From contig JBNJEM010000031.1 of the NCBI GenBank assembly GCA_051745935.1, positions 1 to 25,131 of the forward strand: a stretch of DNA of 25,131 bases, written 5' to 3'. The stretch is from JBNJEM01 sp051745935 (lineage in GTDB: Bacteria > Planctomycetota > Planctomycetia > Pirellulales > Pirellulaceae). The notes beneath the pieces are model-generated. The model did no database searches. It had not been told where the DNA came from and worked only from the letters and a program-made list of their open reading frames with translations. This document shows, one piece after another, positions 1 to 8,057 of this stretch (positions are counted from its first letter, which is position 1; every line of letters begins with the position of its first letter). A program made the position numbers and the translations under genes.

Positions 1-1338
1 TACACGCATCGCGACGAACACAGCAAGTGGGCGGCGGGAGAATTCATCGCTACGGATGTATTCTGCCAGTGGCTCCAAGATTGGCTGAGTGTGGGCCCTG
101 AAGTTGTTCTGCCAGTTCCTTTTCTGCAAGGCGAGGAGGAGCTGACGCAGAGCGACCAGGCGGGAAACCAGCATCTGCTGCCCGAGGCGGCACGGCGCAT
201 CGAGCAGGCGATCAAGCAGTCCGCTTCGCTTGTGGTGCCGTCGGGCGAGGCGATGATTCGGTTACACGATTCGGGAGGCGTGCCGCACGCCTTGCCCGTG
301 TTGCAGGCGTCGGCCCGCTTGCACTTCGAGAACCGCGTGCAGTACAAAGCTCCGGTGGAACGTGTTGACGCCGCGGCCGCCGCCGCTGGCCCCGGCGTCA
401 TTTTTCCGGCCGTGGCCGTGCTGGAAGCGCGCCGGCGGGCCTGCGACTTGGTCCAACGCGGGGAATTCCAGGCCGCCGCTGAATTGGCTCGCGAATTCCC
501 CATGGCCGGAGCGGCGTGGGGCTGGAACCAGTGCCTAGCGTCGGTCGCTCGTTATTTCCAGGGCTATTTGGAGGATGTGCGCGAACAAGCCGCGACGCTC
601 GACAACGGACCTACCCGCCAGGCCCTCCAAGCAATCCTCCATCCCACGCAACCGATGTCACTCCATGTCGCCCTGCGCGCCGAAGCCGCCTTGATCGCCG
701 AGGACGTACTGAACGCCACCTCGTTGACCGTGACCTTTCTGGATGTAGCGAAATACGATGCAATCAGCCGGACTCTCTGCAACCATCCGAACCAGCCATG
801 CATGGACAGGGCAACGGGGGAGATTGCGCTTGCGGAATTCCAGCCAACGAGGAGGCAACTTCGGAATGCCGCCAGGAATGTAGGTAACGCGGCACAATGG
901 ATTAGAGGACCTGACGAACGGGACATCGACCAATGGCTTCGCCGAAGCACTTTGCTTGCTCGGGTTCCTTGGCAGAAATACGCGATCTTCGGGTTGATTG
1001 GATCTCTCGCCAATGAAGACGAGCTGTCGCGAGCCCTGAGCGAACTGCTAGGAGCGCTGTATTGTCCAACCAACACCGGTAACATCCCGGCGCATTTTCG
1101 GAACATCACGATGCACTCGGTGATGACGGACCGCGAGATTCAACTGATGGCTCAGCTTTTCGAGAGTGACAGTCGGTTGTTGTGGCGGCGCCGCACGGGC
1201 GAGGCCAGGTCATGCTTACATCCGGAAACGCGGCCAGCGGCGGTATTGGCGGCCTTGGATGTACCCGATGCGCGGGAACTGTACGGCAATCTGGTAAAAG
1301 GGCTGGTTTCGGACCTGCGTTCTTGCCCGTTGGTGTAG
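1..1338 (+). CDS. CARF-HEPN ribonuclease, Csm6/Csx1-like, C-terminal part (5' truncated by window)
   Basis: The frame is open from base 1, so the gene starts outside the window. About 445 residues are visible. The first half holds a stretch typical of the end of a CARF Rossmann fold (SGGVPHALPVLQASARL), the fold that binds cyclic oligoadenylate made by Cas10. The C-terminus carries RNITMH, coded at 1099-1116, which matches the HEPN ribonuclease motif R-(N/polar)-x3-H. In the family, CARF-HEPN proteins are non-specific RNases switched on by cyclic oligoadenylate during type III CRISPR immunity. The gene ends 25 bp before the cas6-like gene on the same strand, which fits a CRISPR accessory operon. 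The exact subfamily (Csm6, Csx1 or a TIGR02710-like relative) cannot be fixed without the N-terminus. CARF is less certain than HEPN. Confidence 0.62.
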   Translation, partial: YTHRDEHSKWAAGEFIATDVFCQWLQDWLSVGPEVVLPVPFLQGEEELTQSDQAGNQHLLPEAARRIEQAIKQSASLVVPSGEAMIRLHDSGGVPHALPVLQASARLHFENRVQYKAPVERVDAAAAAAGPGVIFPAVAVLEARRRACDLVQRGEFQAAAELAREFPMAGAAWGWNQCLASVARYFQGYLEDVREQAATLDNGPTRQALQAILHPTQPMSLHVALRAEAALIAEDVLNATSLTVTFLDVAKYDAISRTLCNHPNQPCMDRATGEIALAEFQPTRRQLRNAARNVGNAAQWIRGPDERDIDQWLRRSTLLARVPWQKYAIFGLIGSLANEDELSRALSELLGALYCPTNTGNIPAHFRNITMHSVMTDREIQLMAQLFESDSRLLWRRRTGEARSCLHPETRPAAVLAALDVPDARELYGNLVKGLVSDLRSCPLV

Positions 1339-1363
1339 TGTTGTCGCCGGGGAGCGGTTGATT

Positions 1364-2332
1364 GTGGATTACCGGATGTTGACGCTCAGCCTGCAACTTA
1401 CCAGCCCCGGGCCGTTGTTGCCTTGGCTGGGGCCGGCGATGCGGGGGATGGTGGCGATGCGGTTGAAGCATCGCGTGTGCCGGCTTGCGCCGCCCGAGCG
1501 CGGGCGGCAAGGGGCGTATTGCCACGGCTGCCGGCGCCAGCAAGGCTGCCCCTACGGCGAGACGTTCGAACCCTCTCCGGCGGCCGGGCGCGAGCGGTTT
1601 TCCGGACAGAACGACGTACCGCCCGCAGTTGTCCTGGCGCCGTATTATCCGGTGCCGGTCGAAGCACGGCCGGGATTGCAAATTCCCCTGCGGCTGACGC
1701 TGCTGGGGCAGCGGGCCGCGGAACACGCCGGTGCGATCCAGGACGCGCTGGTGGAGTGCGGACGCCGGGACGGGCTGGGCCAGGGGAATGTTCGTTTCAC
1801 ACTAGTGACGGAGCGGAATTCTTGGAGCAGCGGTCGGATCGGCGCCGCGGACTTGCCGCCCGCGCCGGACGCCGTGCTCGGCCGCGTCCCCCGGCTGGGG
1901 GTGGGCCTGGTCGCGCCGCTGTTTCTGCGGCGCGAGTTGAACGGCGGCCCTTCCGGCGGGCGCCGGGGGGACGCGTCGCGTTCGCGCCGCGTGCCCATCC
2001 GGCGGCCCGAGTTCAGCGACTTGTTCCGGGCCGCGCTGCGCACGGTGGGCCAGTTGTTTCGCTTGTACGGCCACCCGCTGTCCGCCGACTTCGCGGCGCT
2101 GAAAGCCGCGGCGGAACCGGTGCGGCTGGTCGAGCACTGTTACGAGCCGTTCCAGCAACCAAAGTGGACGTCGCGGCGCCGGCAGCGATACCTGCTGCAG
2201 GGCTGCGAGGGCGGCGGGGTCTATGCCGACGTGCCCCTGGCCCTGGTACCCTGGATGTTGTGGGGCGCTCGCCTGCACGTCGGCGGCCACCGCGGAGCCG
2301 GCGCGGGCGGTTGGCGACTGATCCTCGATTGA
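1364..2332 (+). CDS. cas6: CRISPR pre-crRNA processing endoribonuclease, Cas6 family
   Basis: 322 aa if started at GTG 1364, which lies 9 bases after a GGAG at 1351-1354; TTG 1358 and ATG 1376 are alternatives. Cas6 cuts CRISPR transcripts within the repeat to give crRNAs. The N-terminal third has the Cys-containing CPYGETFEP block seen in the RAMP-type Cas6 family, preceded by CHGC. The protein ends in a glycine-rich stretch (HVGGHRGAGAGGW), the place where Cas6 proteins carry their G-loop, though the usual GxGxxxGxG spacing is loose here. The length is normal for the family. It follows the CARF-HEPN gene and converges on the metallopeptidase gene with 43 bp between stop codons. Type III is inferred from the HEPN neighbour; no array or effector complex gene is visible. 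Confidence 0.72.
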   Translation: MDYRMLTLSLQLTSPGPLLPWLGPAMRGMVAMRLKHRVCRLAPPERGRQGAYCHGCRRQQGCPYGETFEPSPAAGRERFSGQNDVPPAVVLAPYYPVPVEARPGLQIPLRLTLLGQRAAEHAGAIQDALVECGRRDGLGQGNVRFTLVTERNSWSSGRIGAADLPPAPDAVLGRVPRLGVGLVAPLFLRRELNGGPSGGRRGDASRSRRVPIRRPEFSDLFRAALRTVGQLFRLYGHPLSADFAALKAAAEPVRLVEHCYEPFQQPKWTSRRRQRYLLQGCEGGGVYADVPLALVPWMLWGARLHVGGHRGAGAGGWRLILD

Positions 2333-2375
2333 TCGACGGGTGGCCTTGTTTCAAATCCCAAGCTCGTGTGTGCAA

Positions 2376-3035
2376 CTAATCGGGCAGTTCCCGCCGAGGC
2401 GGTAGCGGCTCATCCGCCAGGGTTTTCAGCCGTTGCAAGTTGTTCTTGCCCAGGTGGCGCTCCAGGCCCGCCTTCAGTTCACGGGCATCGCCCTGGAAAT
2501 AGGCCCGATCGACCGCCCGGTCCCCGCACACCTCCCTGACCTTGCGCGCCAACGCCCGCTCCCGGGAGTACGAGCGGGGCAGTTCGGGATCCCACTCGCG
2601 CCCCAATTCTCGGACTGCCAAATCCTCGGCGATGCCCTCGGCCAGTTCCTTGCCCAAGAGCTGCTCGGCGGCGGGGTGGGACAGCTGGTGAAGCCGTTCA
2701 TGAATAGTAGTCTTGCGCACTTGCAGGTGTTCCGTTTCCACGTGCGCGGGTTCGAGGGTCTTTCGAGAAAAGCCAACCGTGTTGTCCGGCGCCTTTTCGC
2801 CCGTGGCCTGCTCATAGCTTCGCTCGAATTGCTGGCGGCCCTCGAAAACCGTCGGCAGGTCCTTCAAGGCGCGGATTCTTTCCGGCGGCGCCAGGTCGCG
2901 ATACCGTTGGCACAGTCGCTCCGTGTAAACCTGATCCGTCTCGCGGCAATACGCCTGTAGCCGGTCCTCGATTTGTTGTTCGAGACGGTCGACATCAGCG
3001 TGTTCGGAAATCTCCCGCGAAGTGTGCCTCTTCAT
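2376..3035 (-). CDS. Small zincin-like metallopeptidase, candidate effector
   Basis: 219 aa. Residues 112-116 read HERLH, an HExxH zinc site followed by QLSHP. A second acidic block, ELAEGIAEDLA around 130-140, puts a Glu (E133) where gluzincins keep their third zinc ligand. The first 100 residues are charged and probably helical. No signal peptide or membrane segment is visible, so a cytoplasmic protease is likely. The start codon overlaps the stop of the upstream HerA-type ATPase gene (ATGA), so the two are probably translationally coupled and act together. It is the last gene of its operon and converges on cas6. In NTPase-centred conflict systems such peptidases are usual effectors; that role is inferred here. 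No substrate can be named. Confidence 0.6.
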   Translation of the reverse strand: MKRHTSREISEHADVDRLEQQIEDRLQAYCRETDQVYTERLCQRYRDLAPPERIRALKDLPTVFEGRQQFERSYEQATGEKAPDNTVGFSRKTLEPAHVETEHLQVRKTTIHERLHQLSHPAAEQLLGKELAEGIAEDLAVRELGREWDPELPRSYSRERALARKVREVCGDRAVDRAYFQGDARELKAGLERHLGKNNLQRLKTLADEPLPPRRELPD

Positions 3036-5644
3036 TTCCAGTCCTCCCTGGATCGGTCAAGAAAAAGGTTCAGGTTGCGACGAATCTTGTCGCAGGTTTC
3101 AGTATCGAATCGGGCCAGCGCCGCGATATTCATCACCACGCAAAACGGCGCCTCCCGGGCATATTGTTCATGTCCTCGGATCTGGCGCGCGCAGCGGGCC
3201 CCAAATAGCCACAGGCCTTCCCATCCCTCATCCAGGGCCGAGTCGAACTCTTCGGTGTGATCAACCCGTAACAAGTGGTCCACGATCGAGGGGCGGTTGG
3301 CGCAGTCTCCGGCGTCGCAGCCCGGGCACCGTGGGAGGGGGCCGTTGGGGTGCGCGAAGGTGGGAACTTGGCATTCGGAATCCACCCCCCTTTCAAGGGC
3401 GGGCATCTTGTCCTGCATGTGCTTGACGATGGCAGCTCGATCGGGATAGGGGTCACCGTGGAATTGGCGGGCTGCATCGGGGATACCGATCAGAGACGCA
3501 TTCGCGCAGCCCTCGGTGTAGACCGCCGCAACTCCACACCGAAGCGTCGAGAGGTGTCGCTCTTGCAGGTCGGTCAGATTCATGCATCCGCCGACCTTTC
3601 GGCGTTCGTCTTCGGCTACCAAGCGATGCACGATCTTCAGATTGGTGTTCTTGAGGATTTCCGGCGCCAACTTCGTGGGGACCTGGTCCACGACGACGAC
3701 ACCTTCCCCGTACGCACGGACTTCGGCCAGCAGGTTGCAGAAGGTTTCGACCGCCTTGCCGCGGGAGTTGGCCTCTTCGGATGGCAGGTTGGCCGGAGCA
3801 GCGGTGAGCAGGCGGTGGGCCTCTTCGGCCAGCGTGACATGGCGCAGCGCGTTATCGGACAGACCGGCCGCCTGACGATACTCAACCAAACGCAGCAACA
3901 TCGCGCCCAGGACGAACGCCTTGTCTTCGTCACTACCCATTGCGGCGAACTCCAGCACCGCCGGGCGGGCAAGTAGATCGTCCATCGAGATGGAAGCTCC
4001 GCAATCGAGCATTTTGCCCTTGCCACCGGCCGTCAGACTCGTCAATCGCGTTAGCAAACCTGCTCGGAGATTGCCGGTGATCTCGCGATCGTACCCGAGT
4101 TCCTTGACGATCCGTTCGGTCGTTGCGGCGAGGTCCGAGAGGGTCGGCTGGCGGGGGTGGCCGTGTCCGCGTGGATGAGTTCCGCCGATCAGATCCCAGC
4201 CACGTTCTTCGTAAACGCGATGCAGGGAATGGCTCAGCACGTACGGCATGGGCGTGACCAGGCCGAACGCCGCGTTGAAGAGCGCCATCAGTCCGTCGAT
4301 GTGCAGTTGCACCGGCACGCCGGGCTGGACCTCCAGGGGATTGAGCCGTAGCGGAACGCCGGTTTCGTCGCCCAACGTAAAGACGCGCAGGTCGGGGCCG
4401 GTCGGCGCGGCCAACAGGCGACGGTACTCGGACTTCATCGACGGCTCCAGGACCAGCCAGGGGATCCGGTGCTCCTCCCACAGCTGGCGGAGGAGGTACT
4501 GGCAGGTGGTGGTTTTGCCCGATCCGGGCACGCCGGCCACCAGCGCGTGTTTGCACAGGTCGTCCCGCCCGATTTCAAACCAATTGGCCGTCCTCCGCCC
4601 CGCGTCCAGAACCAATCCGAGTGAGATCTGCTGACATTGGTGCGTCACGGGTGGATCGACGGCGAATTGCACGAAGTCCCGGAGCCGGTATCCGCAAAAC
4701 TCCTCCGCCGGCAGCCGGGCCACCGCCACCGCCTCGGCCGTGGTCAGGCACGTGCTCGGCAGTTGCGCGGCTGCATTCGCAACACCGGGATGGCAGGGCG
4801 TGACGCGAACCGGTTGGGGGTGGCTTTGCGGTCCGGCGAAAGCGCCGAGCAGCGTTTGATTGCCCAGCGCCAGACGCGCTCGCTCCGCGGCCAGCAAGAC
4901 GGCCCGCACGTTCCACATGCCCTGGCGCGTACCTGCTTCGTATTTCTTGCGTGCGGATCGCAGCAAGTCCAGATAGCGCTTGGCCTGCGGATTGTTGTTC
5001 TCCTCGGCGGTGCCGCGGCGCAGGTGGGCACTGACAAGCTCGTTCTCTTCGCGGGCCAAGCCGGCCAGCACCTCATGGATCTCGTTTTGCGACACGGGCC
5101 GGCCGAACACCAGGTAGGCCCAACTGGAGCCCTGCATGGCCCGGAAGACCGATTCCAAAGTCGCTTGGGGCGCGGATTTCCCCGCCGTCGGCGCCCGTCG
5201 CGGTGGCGGGCATGACGGATTGCCGGTCAGCGCCGAACCGAATCGCAACTTCGCCAATCCGTCGATCAAACGCTCGCTCGACGGCCCCGGGGAAATCTCG
5301 CTTCCCGGAAAAGCCGCCAAGAGCGTGGGGCTCCAGGCGTCAATAATATCCTTGCCGCCTGGGAGGGCTAGGTAGACGGAGATCCGGCCGGGCTCGCCGA
5401 GAACCATGTACGCCCAGGGAATCGCGCCGGCGCACAGCCCCGCAAGCAGCTTCGCCTGGCGGGATTCCAGGGGCCCGAATCCGAGAGCCTCGTTGTTCCA
5501 GAATCGGGACAGCGAGTCCACGCGGATCAACCCCAAGTGGCCCGCGAACAAAGAGTCCGGCGCGAACATCGGGGTTTCCGCATCGGCACGGCCTTCTAAC
5601 CGCCGAATTCCGGCCGAGATCTGAACTGCGGGGACACAAGCCAT
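3032..5644 (-). CDS. HerA/DUF87-type ATPase with long N-terminal region and C-terminal Cys cluster
   Basis: 870 aa from ATG 5644, chosen because AAGGAG stands just upstream and the previous gene ends at 5659; a longer frame reaches 5833 but overlaps that gene. Walker A is GVPGSGKT at about 371-378. The Walker B region is VTLAEEAH at about 603-610. VVVDQVPTKLAPEILKNTN with a following HRL (about 650-674) matches the C-terminal HerA/FtsK-fold signature. HerA-type ATPases form hexamers that move DNA or act as membrane-linked motors. Residues 1-330 are unlike HerA and may be a partner-binding region. A cysteine cluster (CPGCDAGDC) at about 773-781 could bind metal. It lies between the zinc-ribbon membrane protein and the peptidase. 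Whether it handles nucleic acid or proteins is unknown. Confidence 0.8.
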   Translation of the reverse strand: MACVPAVQISAGIRRLEGRADAETPMFAPDSLFAGHLGLIRVDSLSRFWNNEALGFGPLESRQAKLLAGLCAGAIPWAYMVLGEPGRISVYLALPGGKDIIDAWSPTLLAAFPGSEISPGPSSERLIDGLAKLRFGSALTGNPSCPPPRRAPTAGKSAPQATLESVFRAMQGSSWAYLVFGRPVSQNEIHEVLAGLAREENELVSAHLRRGTAEENNNPQAKRYLDLLRSARKKYEAGTRQGMWNVRAVLLAAERARLALGNQTLLGAFAGPQSHPQPVRVTPCHPGVANAAAQLPSTCLTTAEAVAVARLPAEEFCGYRLRDFVQFAVDPPVTHQCQQISLGLVLDAGRRTANWFEIGRDDLCKHALVAGVPGSGKTTTCQYLLRQLWEEHRIPWLVLEPSMKSEYRRLLAAPTGPDLRVFTLGDETGVPLRLNPLEVQPGVPVQLHIDGLMALFNAAFGLVTPMPYVLSHSLHRVYEERGWDLIGGTHPRGHGHPRQPTLSDLAATTERIVKELGYDREITGNLRAGLLTRLTSLTAGGKGKMLDCGASISMDDLLARPAVLEFAAMGSDEDKAFVLGAMLLRLVEYRQAAGLSDNALRHVTLAEEAHRLLTAAPANLPSEEANSRGKAVETFCNLLAEVRAYGEGVVVVDQVPTKLAPEILKNTNLKIVHRLVAEDERRKVGGCMNLTDLQERHLSTLRCGVAAVYTEGCANASLIGIPDAARQFHGDPYPDRAAIVKHMQDKMPALERGVDSECQVPTFAHPNGPLPRCPGCDAGDCANRPSIVDHLLRVDHTEEFDSALDEGWEGLWLFGARCARQIRGHEQYAREAPFCVVMNIAALARFDTETCDKIRRNLNLFLDRSREDWK

Positions 5645-5658
5645 CTGCGTGTTCTCCT

Positions 5659-6558
5659 TCAACGGACAATGCTGTTCAACGCGACCCAGGTGCCGTGCAA
5701 CTGACATGCCAGCACCGCGGCGAACATCAGGGTCAGCGCCAGCCCGATCCACCATCGCGATCGACGGAACTGGATCTCGCTGCGGGTTCGGTGATTGAAG
5801 CCGAAGCGGGCCATCAAGACGCCCTCCCGCCACGCGCCCCGGAAGCTGACCAGATCGTCGGGCGCGACATTGCCGCGTGAAAAAGACCCCTTCAGACGTA
5901 CCATGACTTCCGAATCGTCCCGCGCCTCCCGCACGCGAGCGTACCAGACCGGCACCTGTTCATCCGGGCGACGATTGATGTGCGCGAGATATGCGAACCA
6001 GAGGAGGGTTGTCCACGGCAGGAATCGCAGTAGAAGCATGGCACCGGCCACGCCTGCAAGGGCAAGTAGCGACCCGAAGGCAACCAAGGCGTGGCCAACA
6101 ACCGCCAGCGGCAGCACGAGCAGCAGGGGAGCCCACAGTAGTTTCGTCAGCACCCGACAGAGGTCCGGATCAGGCGGCTCGCGGTGTGAGCTGTCAATCG
6201 CGATGACCCGCCCCACAACTTGAGCGCCGTGGCGCGCCATGGCGTCCGGAACTGGATGGACGGTCGGCTCCGGCTGCGGATGAGTTTCCGTCCGGCTACT
6301 AACCGATCCCAGTGCCGCCGGGCGCTGACCGGGCGCGCTGGTTTCAAGTGTGTCTTCCCGCGCCACCACCGGCGTCCGCGGTTCCCCATCCGAGGGAAGG
6401 TGAACCGACTCCGTGGCACCCGCGTTGTCCCAATCGAGAACTGCCGCCGGGCGATGCGTCGGCTGCGCGCGAGCGCACGCGCAGGAGCCGCCCCAGTCGC
6501 GAGATACGAAGCCGCATTCCGGGCATCGGACCGCGTTGGTTCTGTTGGAGTCGCTCAT
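5659..6558 (-). CDS. Zinc-ribbon membrane protein of unknown function
   Basis: 299 aa from ATG 6558; a longer frame to 6711 would run into the upstream vWA gene, and GGAAAG precedes ATG 6558. The N-terminus has a CPEC / CAC cluster at residues 12-28, likely a small zinc ribbon. A low-complexity Pro/Thr-rich stretch of about 100 residues follows. Two hydrophobic segments at about 140-190 form a likely hairpin in the membrane, then a soluble part of about 75 residues, then a last membrane segment at about 269-287. The gene lies 29 bp after the vWA gene and 14 bp before the HerA ATPase, so it may tether these soluble proteins to the membrane. The family was not recognised. Confidence 0.6.
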   Translation of the reverse strand: MSDSNRTNAVRCPECGFVSRDWGGSCACARAQPTHRPAAVLDWDNAGATESVHLPSDGEPRTPVVAREDTLETSAPGQRPAALGSVSSRTETHPQPEPTVHPVPDAMARHGAQVVGRVIAIDSSHREPPDPDLCRVLTKLLWAPLLLVLPLAVVGHALVAFGSLLALAGVAGAMLLLRFLPWTTLLWFAYLAHINRRPDEQVPVWYARVREARDDSEVMVRLKGSFSRGNVAPDDLVSFRGAWREGVLMARFGFNHRTRSEIQFRRSRWWIGLALTLMFAAVLACQLHGTWVALNSIVR

Positions 6559-6587
6559 GCTCTTGTCTTTCCGGTTTCGCCGTTCGA

Positions 6588-7061
6588 TCAGCGTCCCAGG
6601 AAACTCCCCCCGGTTTCCCGGGCCACCCGAATCAAGAACTCCGACAACTTGGGCTTGAAATAGTCCCCCAGTCCAACCGTATTCACTGGAATGTCCCCGT
6701 GCTTCCCGCACAGGGCATGGATGCGTTCGGCGATTTCCGAATCGAATTGATTGGAACCGCCGGTCGGGCTGTTTGGTTCACCATCGGTAAAGAGGATGAC
6801 GGTATCGAGATTCGGATAGCGATAGGCTGTCTCCAACGCCAGCAGGGTGTTTGTGCGGTCTTGGGGTTTGGTCTGCTCGATGGCGTCGAGCAGCCGCTTC
6901 CGATTGGCCGCGCCGGCGGTGCCGCGGACCTCGAGGAAGGTTCCATCCTCGGGAAATACGCTCACATCGGTACTGAAGCAGACAAGGAGGCACTCGCCGA
7001 TTGCCAGATGCTCCAACCAGGTTGCTACAACGCCACGGGCGTGCTCATTGTGTTCGCTCAT
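6588..7061 (-). CDS. vWA-like domain protein lacking the first strand and DxSxS motif
   Basis: 157 aa. A good Shine-Dalgarno (AGGAG) precedes ATG 7061, and the in-frame stop at 7089-7091 rules out extension. The pattern is that of a von Willebrand factor A fold from the first helix onward: LLVCFSTDVSVFP, then TNTLLALETAY (MIDAS Thr region, about 70), then VILFTDGEPN (MIDAS Asp region, about 93), and a final VNTVGLGD...GGSF block. The opening beta strand with DxSxS, normally the main metal-binding loop, is absent. The protein may not bind a metal in the usual way, or a partner may supply the strand. vWA proteins usually act as assembly or adaptor parts next to AAA+ or GTPase machines, which fits this locus. 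Confidence 0.68.
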   Translation of the reverse strand: MSEHNEHARGVVATWLEHLAIGECLLVCFSTDVSVFPEDGTFLEVRGTAGAANRKRLLDAIEQTKPQDRTNTLLALETAYRYPNLDTVILFTDGEPNSPTGGSNQFDSEIAERIHALCGKHGDIPVNTVGLGDYFKPKLSEFLIRVARETGGSFLGR

Positions 7062-7088
7062 GGTCTTTCTCCTGTCCTTGCTGCCGGA

Positions 7089-7331
7089 TTACCAAGCCCG
7101 AAGCTTCCGCAATTGCGGACTCACCTGCTGCCTGGCTTTCTCGCGGACTTTTCGACTCAGTACGGCCGCGTTGTGCCAAGAGAAGTTCAATTCGGGATTT
7201 TTCGCAAAACGTCCGAAGACGCTCAGCAGCGGTTTCCGGCGGTCGTCGTCGTACGTGAACACGTACTTCTCTCCGTCCTTGACCATCGCTATGACGTTCG
7301 GCCACTCTTCCATCTTGTCGTTTCTGTTCAT
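7089..7331 (-). CDS. Small hypothetical protein, first gene of the vWA-HerA-peptidase operon
   Basis: 80 aa from ATG 7331, with an AAGGGA purine stretch upstream. The sequence is not recognised. It has a strand-rich start (VIAMVKDGEKYVFTYDDD) and a basic, helical C-terminus (LSRKVREKARQQ). It has no Cys cluster, signal peptide or membrane segment. It is in the same frame as the vWA gene that follows, separated by one stop codon and 9 codons. Position and a usable ribosome binding site support it as a real gene. It may be a partner or regulator of the vWA protein. Confidence 0.5.
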   Translation of the reverse strand: MNRNDKMEEWPNVIAMVKDGEKYVFTYDDDRRKPLLSVFGRFAKNPELNFSWHNAAVLSRKVREKARQQVSPQLRKLRAW

Positions 7332-7719
7332 CACACTGTCCCTTTTTCGTTGTTCCGCTCGCAAACCCGTCGTTGCAGTTTTCGTGCCACTGATGCCGCC
7401 GTGCCATGTGTCGATATAGCGACAGCATGGCAACGGTTGGCCTGGCCACATACCTTCTGTCGTTTGAGGGGAGTTCTGCCAAGGGCCTCGATGTGCATCG
7501 CCACGAAATTGCCATGGTTGACCTCCTCTGCCAGAAGACCGCCGCAGGCCTTCGACCCGGCTGCGCGGACGCGTAGCACGGCATCGACTTCTCGTAAAGA
7601 CAACCTTTATGGACTGACTGGAACACCTTACTGATATTGACGGTCATGTCCTGAGCAACCCAGGCGAGGGCCGGCCCAGAGCCGACCCAGTATTAGTCGC
7701 CAAGGCTGGCAAGAATGGG

Positions 7720-7802
7720 GCCAACCGTTGGCAGTTTCACATTATAAGACACCATTCGGCAGCAAAACGTTCCCGTTTGTTGGGCCAACGCAAAATGTTG
7801 GC
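7720..7802. promoter_or_regulatory. Cluster of GCCAAC/GTTGGC half-sites, candidate operator
   Basis: An inverted repeat GCCAACCGTTGGC is at 7720-7732, a second GTTGGGCCAAC at 7779-7789, and a further GTTGGC half-site at 7797-7802. The 10-mer CCAACCGTTG of the first site occurs again on the other strand at 7431-7440, about 100 bp upstream of the 80-aa gene. Repeated palindromic half-sites in the upstream region of an operon suggest a repressor or activator site. No regulator can be named. Confidence 0.3.
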
Positions 7803-7859
7803 ACACACCGATGCAAACCCTGTGCCCAAGTCCCCGGAGACGACGGTTCAGGTGGAACG

Positions 7860-7893
7860 TTCAGAAGGGGCGGTAGCCCGTCAGTCTTCTGAA
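7860..7893. terminator. Stem-loop downstream of the sigma factor gene
   Basis: TTCAGAAG at 7860-7867 pairs with CTTCTGAA at 7886-7893, with an inner GGGC-ggta-GCCC hairpin between them. It lies about 165 bp downstream of the sigma factor stop on the minus strand. In that direction no clear U tract follows, so it may be a factor-dependent terminator, an RNA element or chance. Confidence 0.22.
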
Positions 7894-8057
7894 TGAAAAC
7901 TAAGAGGGAAATCGTGCACAAGCGCCCGAGTTTTTCACGGATGATTGCACCCCGCGTTTACCGCTGATCTGGGCCAGAATTCACGGGCTGTCGAAGTTCC
8001 TGTCCCCCTATCAGCAAAGAACGTGCGCTTCAATTTGGGACAGCGAAAACGAAACTC

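Larger units (their letters stand above)
7332..8057. other. Gene-poor interval upstream of the vWA operon
   Basis: 726 bp between the sigma factor gene and the 80-aa gene, which must carry the promoter of the minus-strand operon. Several frames are open (for example a 90-aa minus-strand frame starting at TTG 7603) but none shows a recognisable motif. A strong AGGAGG-type site precedes an ATG near 7513 on the minus strand, so a small gene here cannot be excluded. The interval holds repeated CCAAC/GTTGG half-sites and a hairpin at 7860-7893, both listed separately. Confidence 0.5.

Noticed and set aside
1423..2379. A 318-aa plus-strand frame overlapping cas6
   Set aside because: It is extremely Ala/Arg-rich and carries none of the Cas6 motifs that appear in the other frame.
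7062..7091. SGS coded directly after the stop of the 80-aa gene, in frame with the vWA gene, as a relic of the missing DxSGS motif
   Set aside because: The residues before it (KLRAW) are not a hydrophobic beta strand and no Asp is present, so the match is probably chance.
7331..7603. A 90-aa minus-strand frame starting at TTG and ending in an ATGA-like overlap with the 80-aa gene
   Set aside because: The overlap is suggestive, but no start with a ribosome binding site in this frame and no recognisable motif were found. It is left as an open possibility within the gene-poor interval.
7045..7647. A 200-aa minus-strand frame overlapping the 80-aa gene and the start of the vWA gene
   Set aside because: It covers two genes that have their own ribosome binding sites, and its composition is Arg/Gln-rich without motifs. 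The 80-aa frame and the vWA frame explain the region better.
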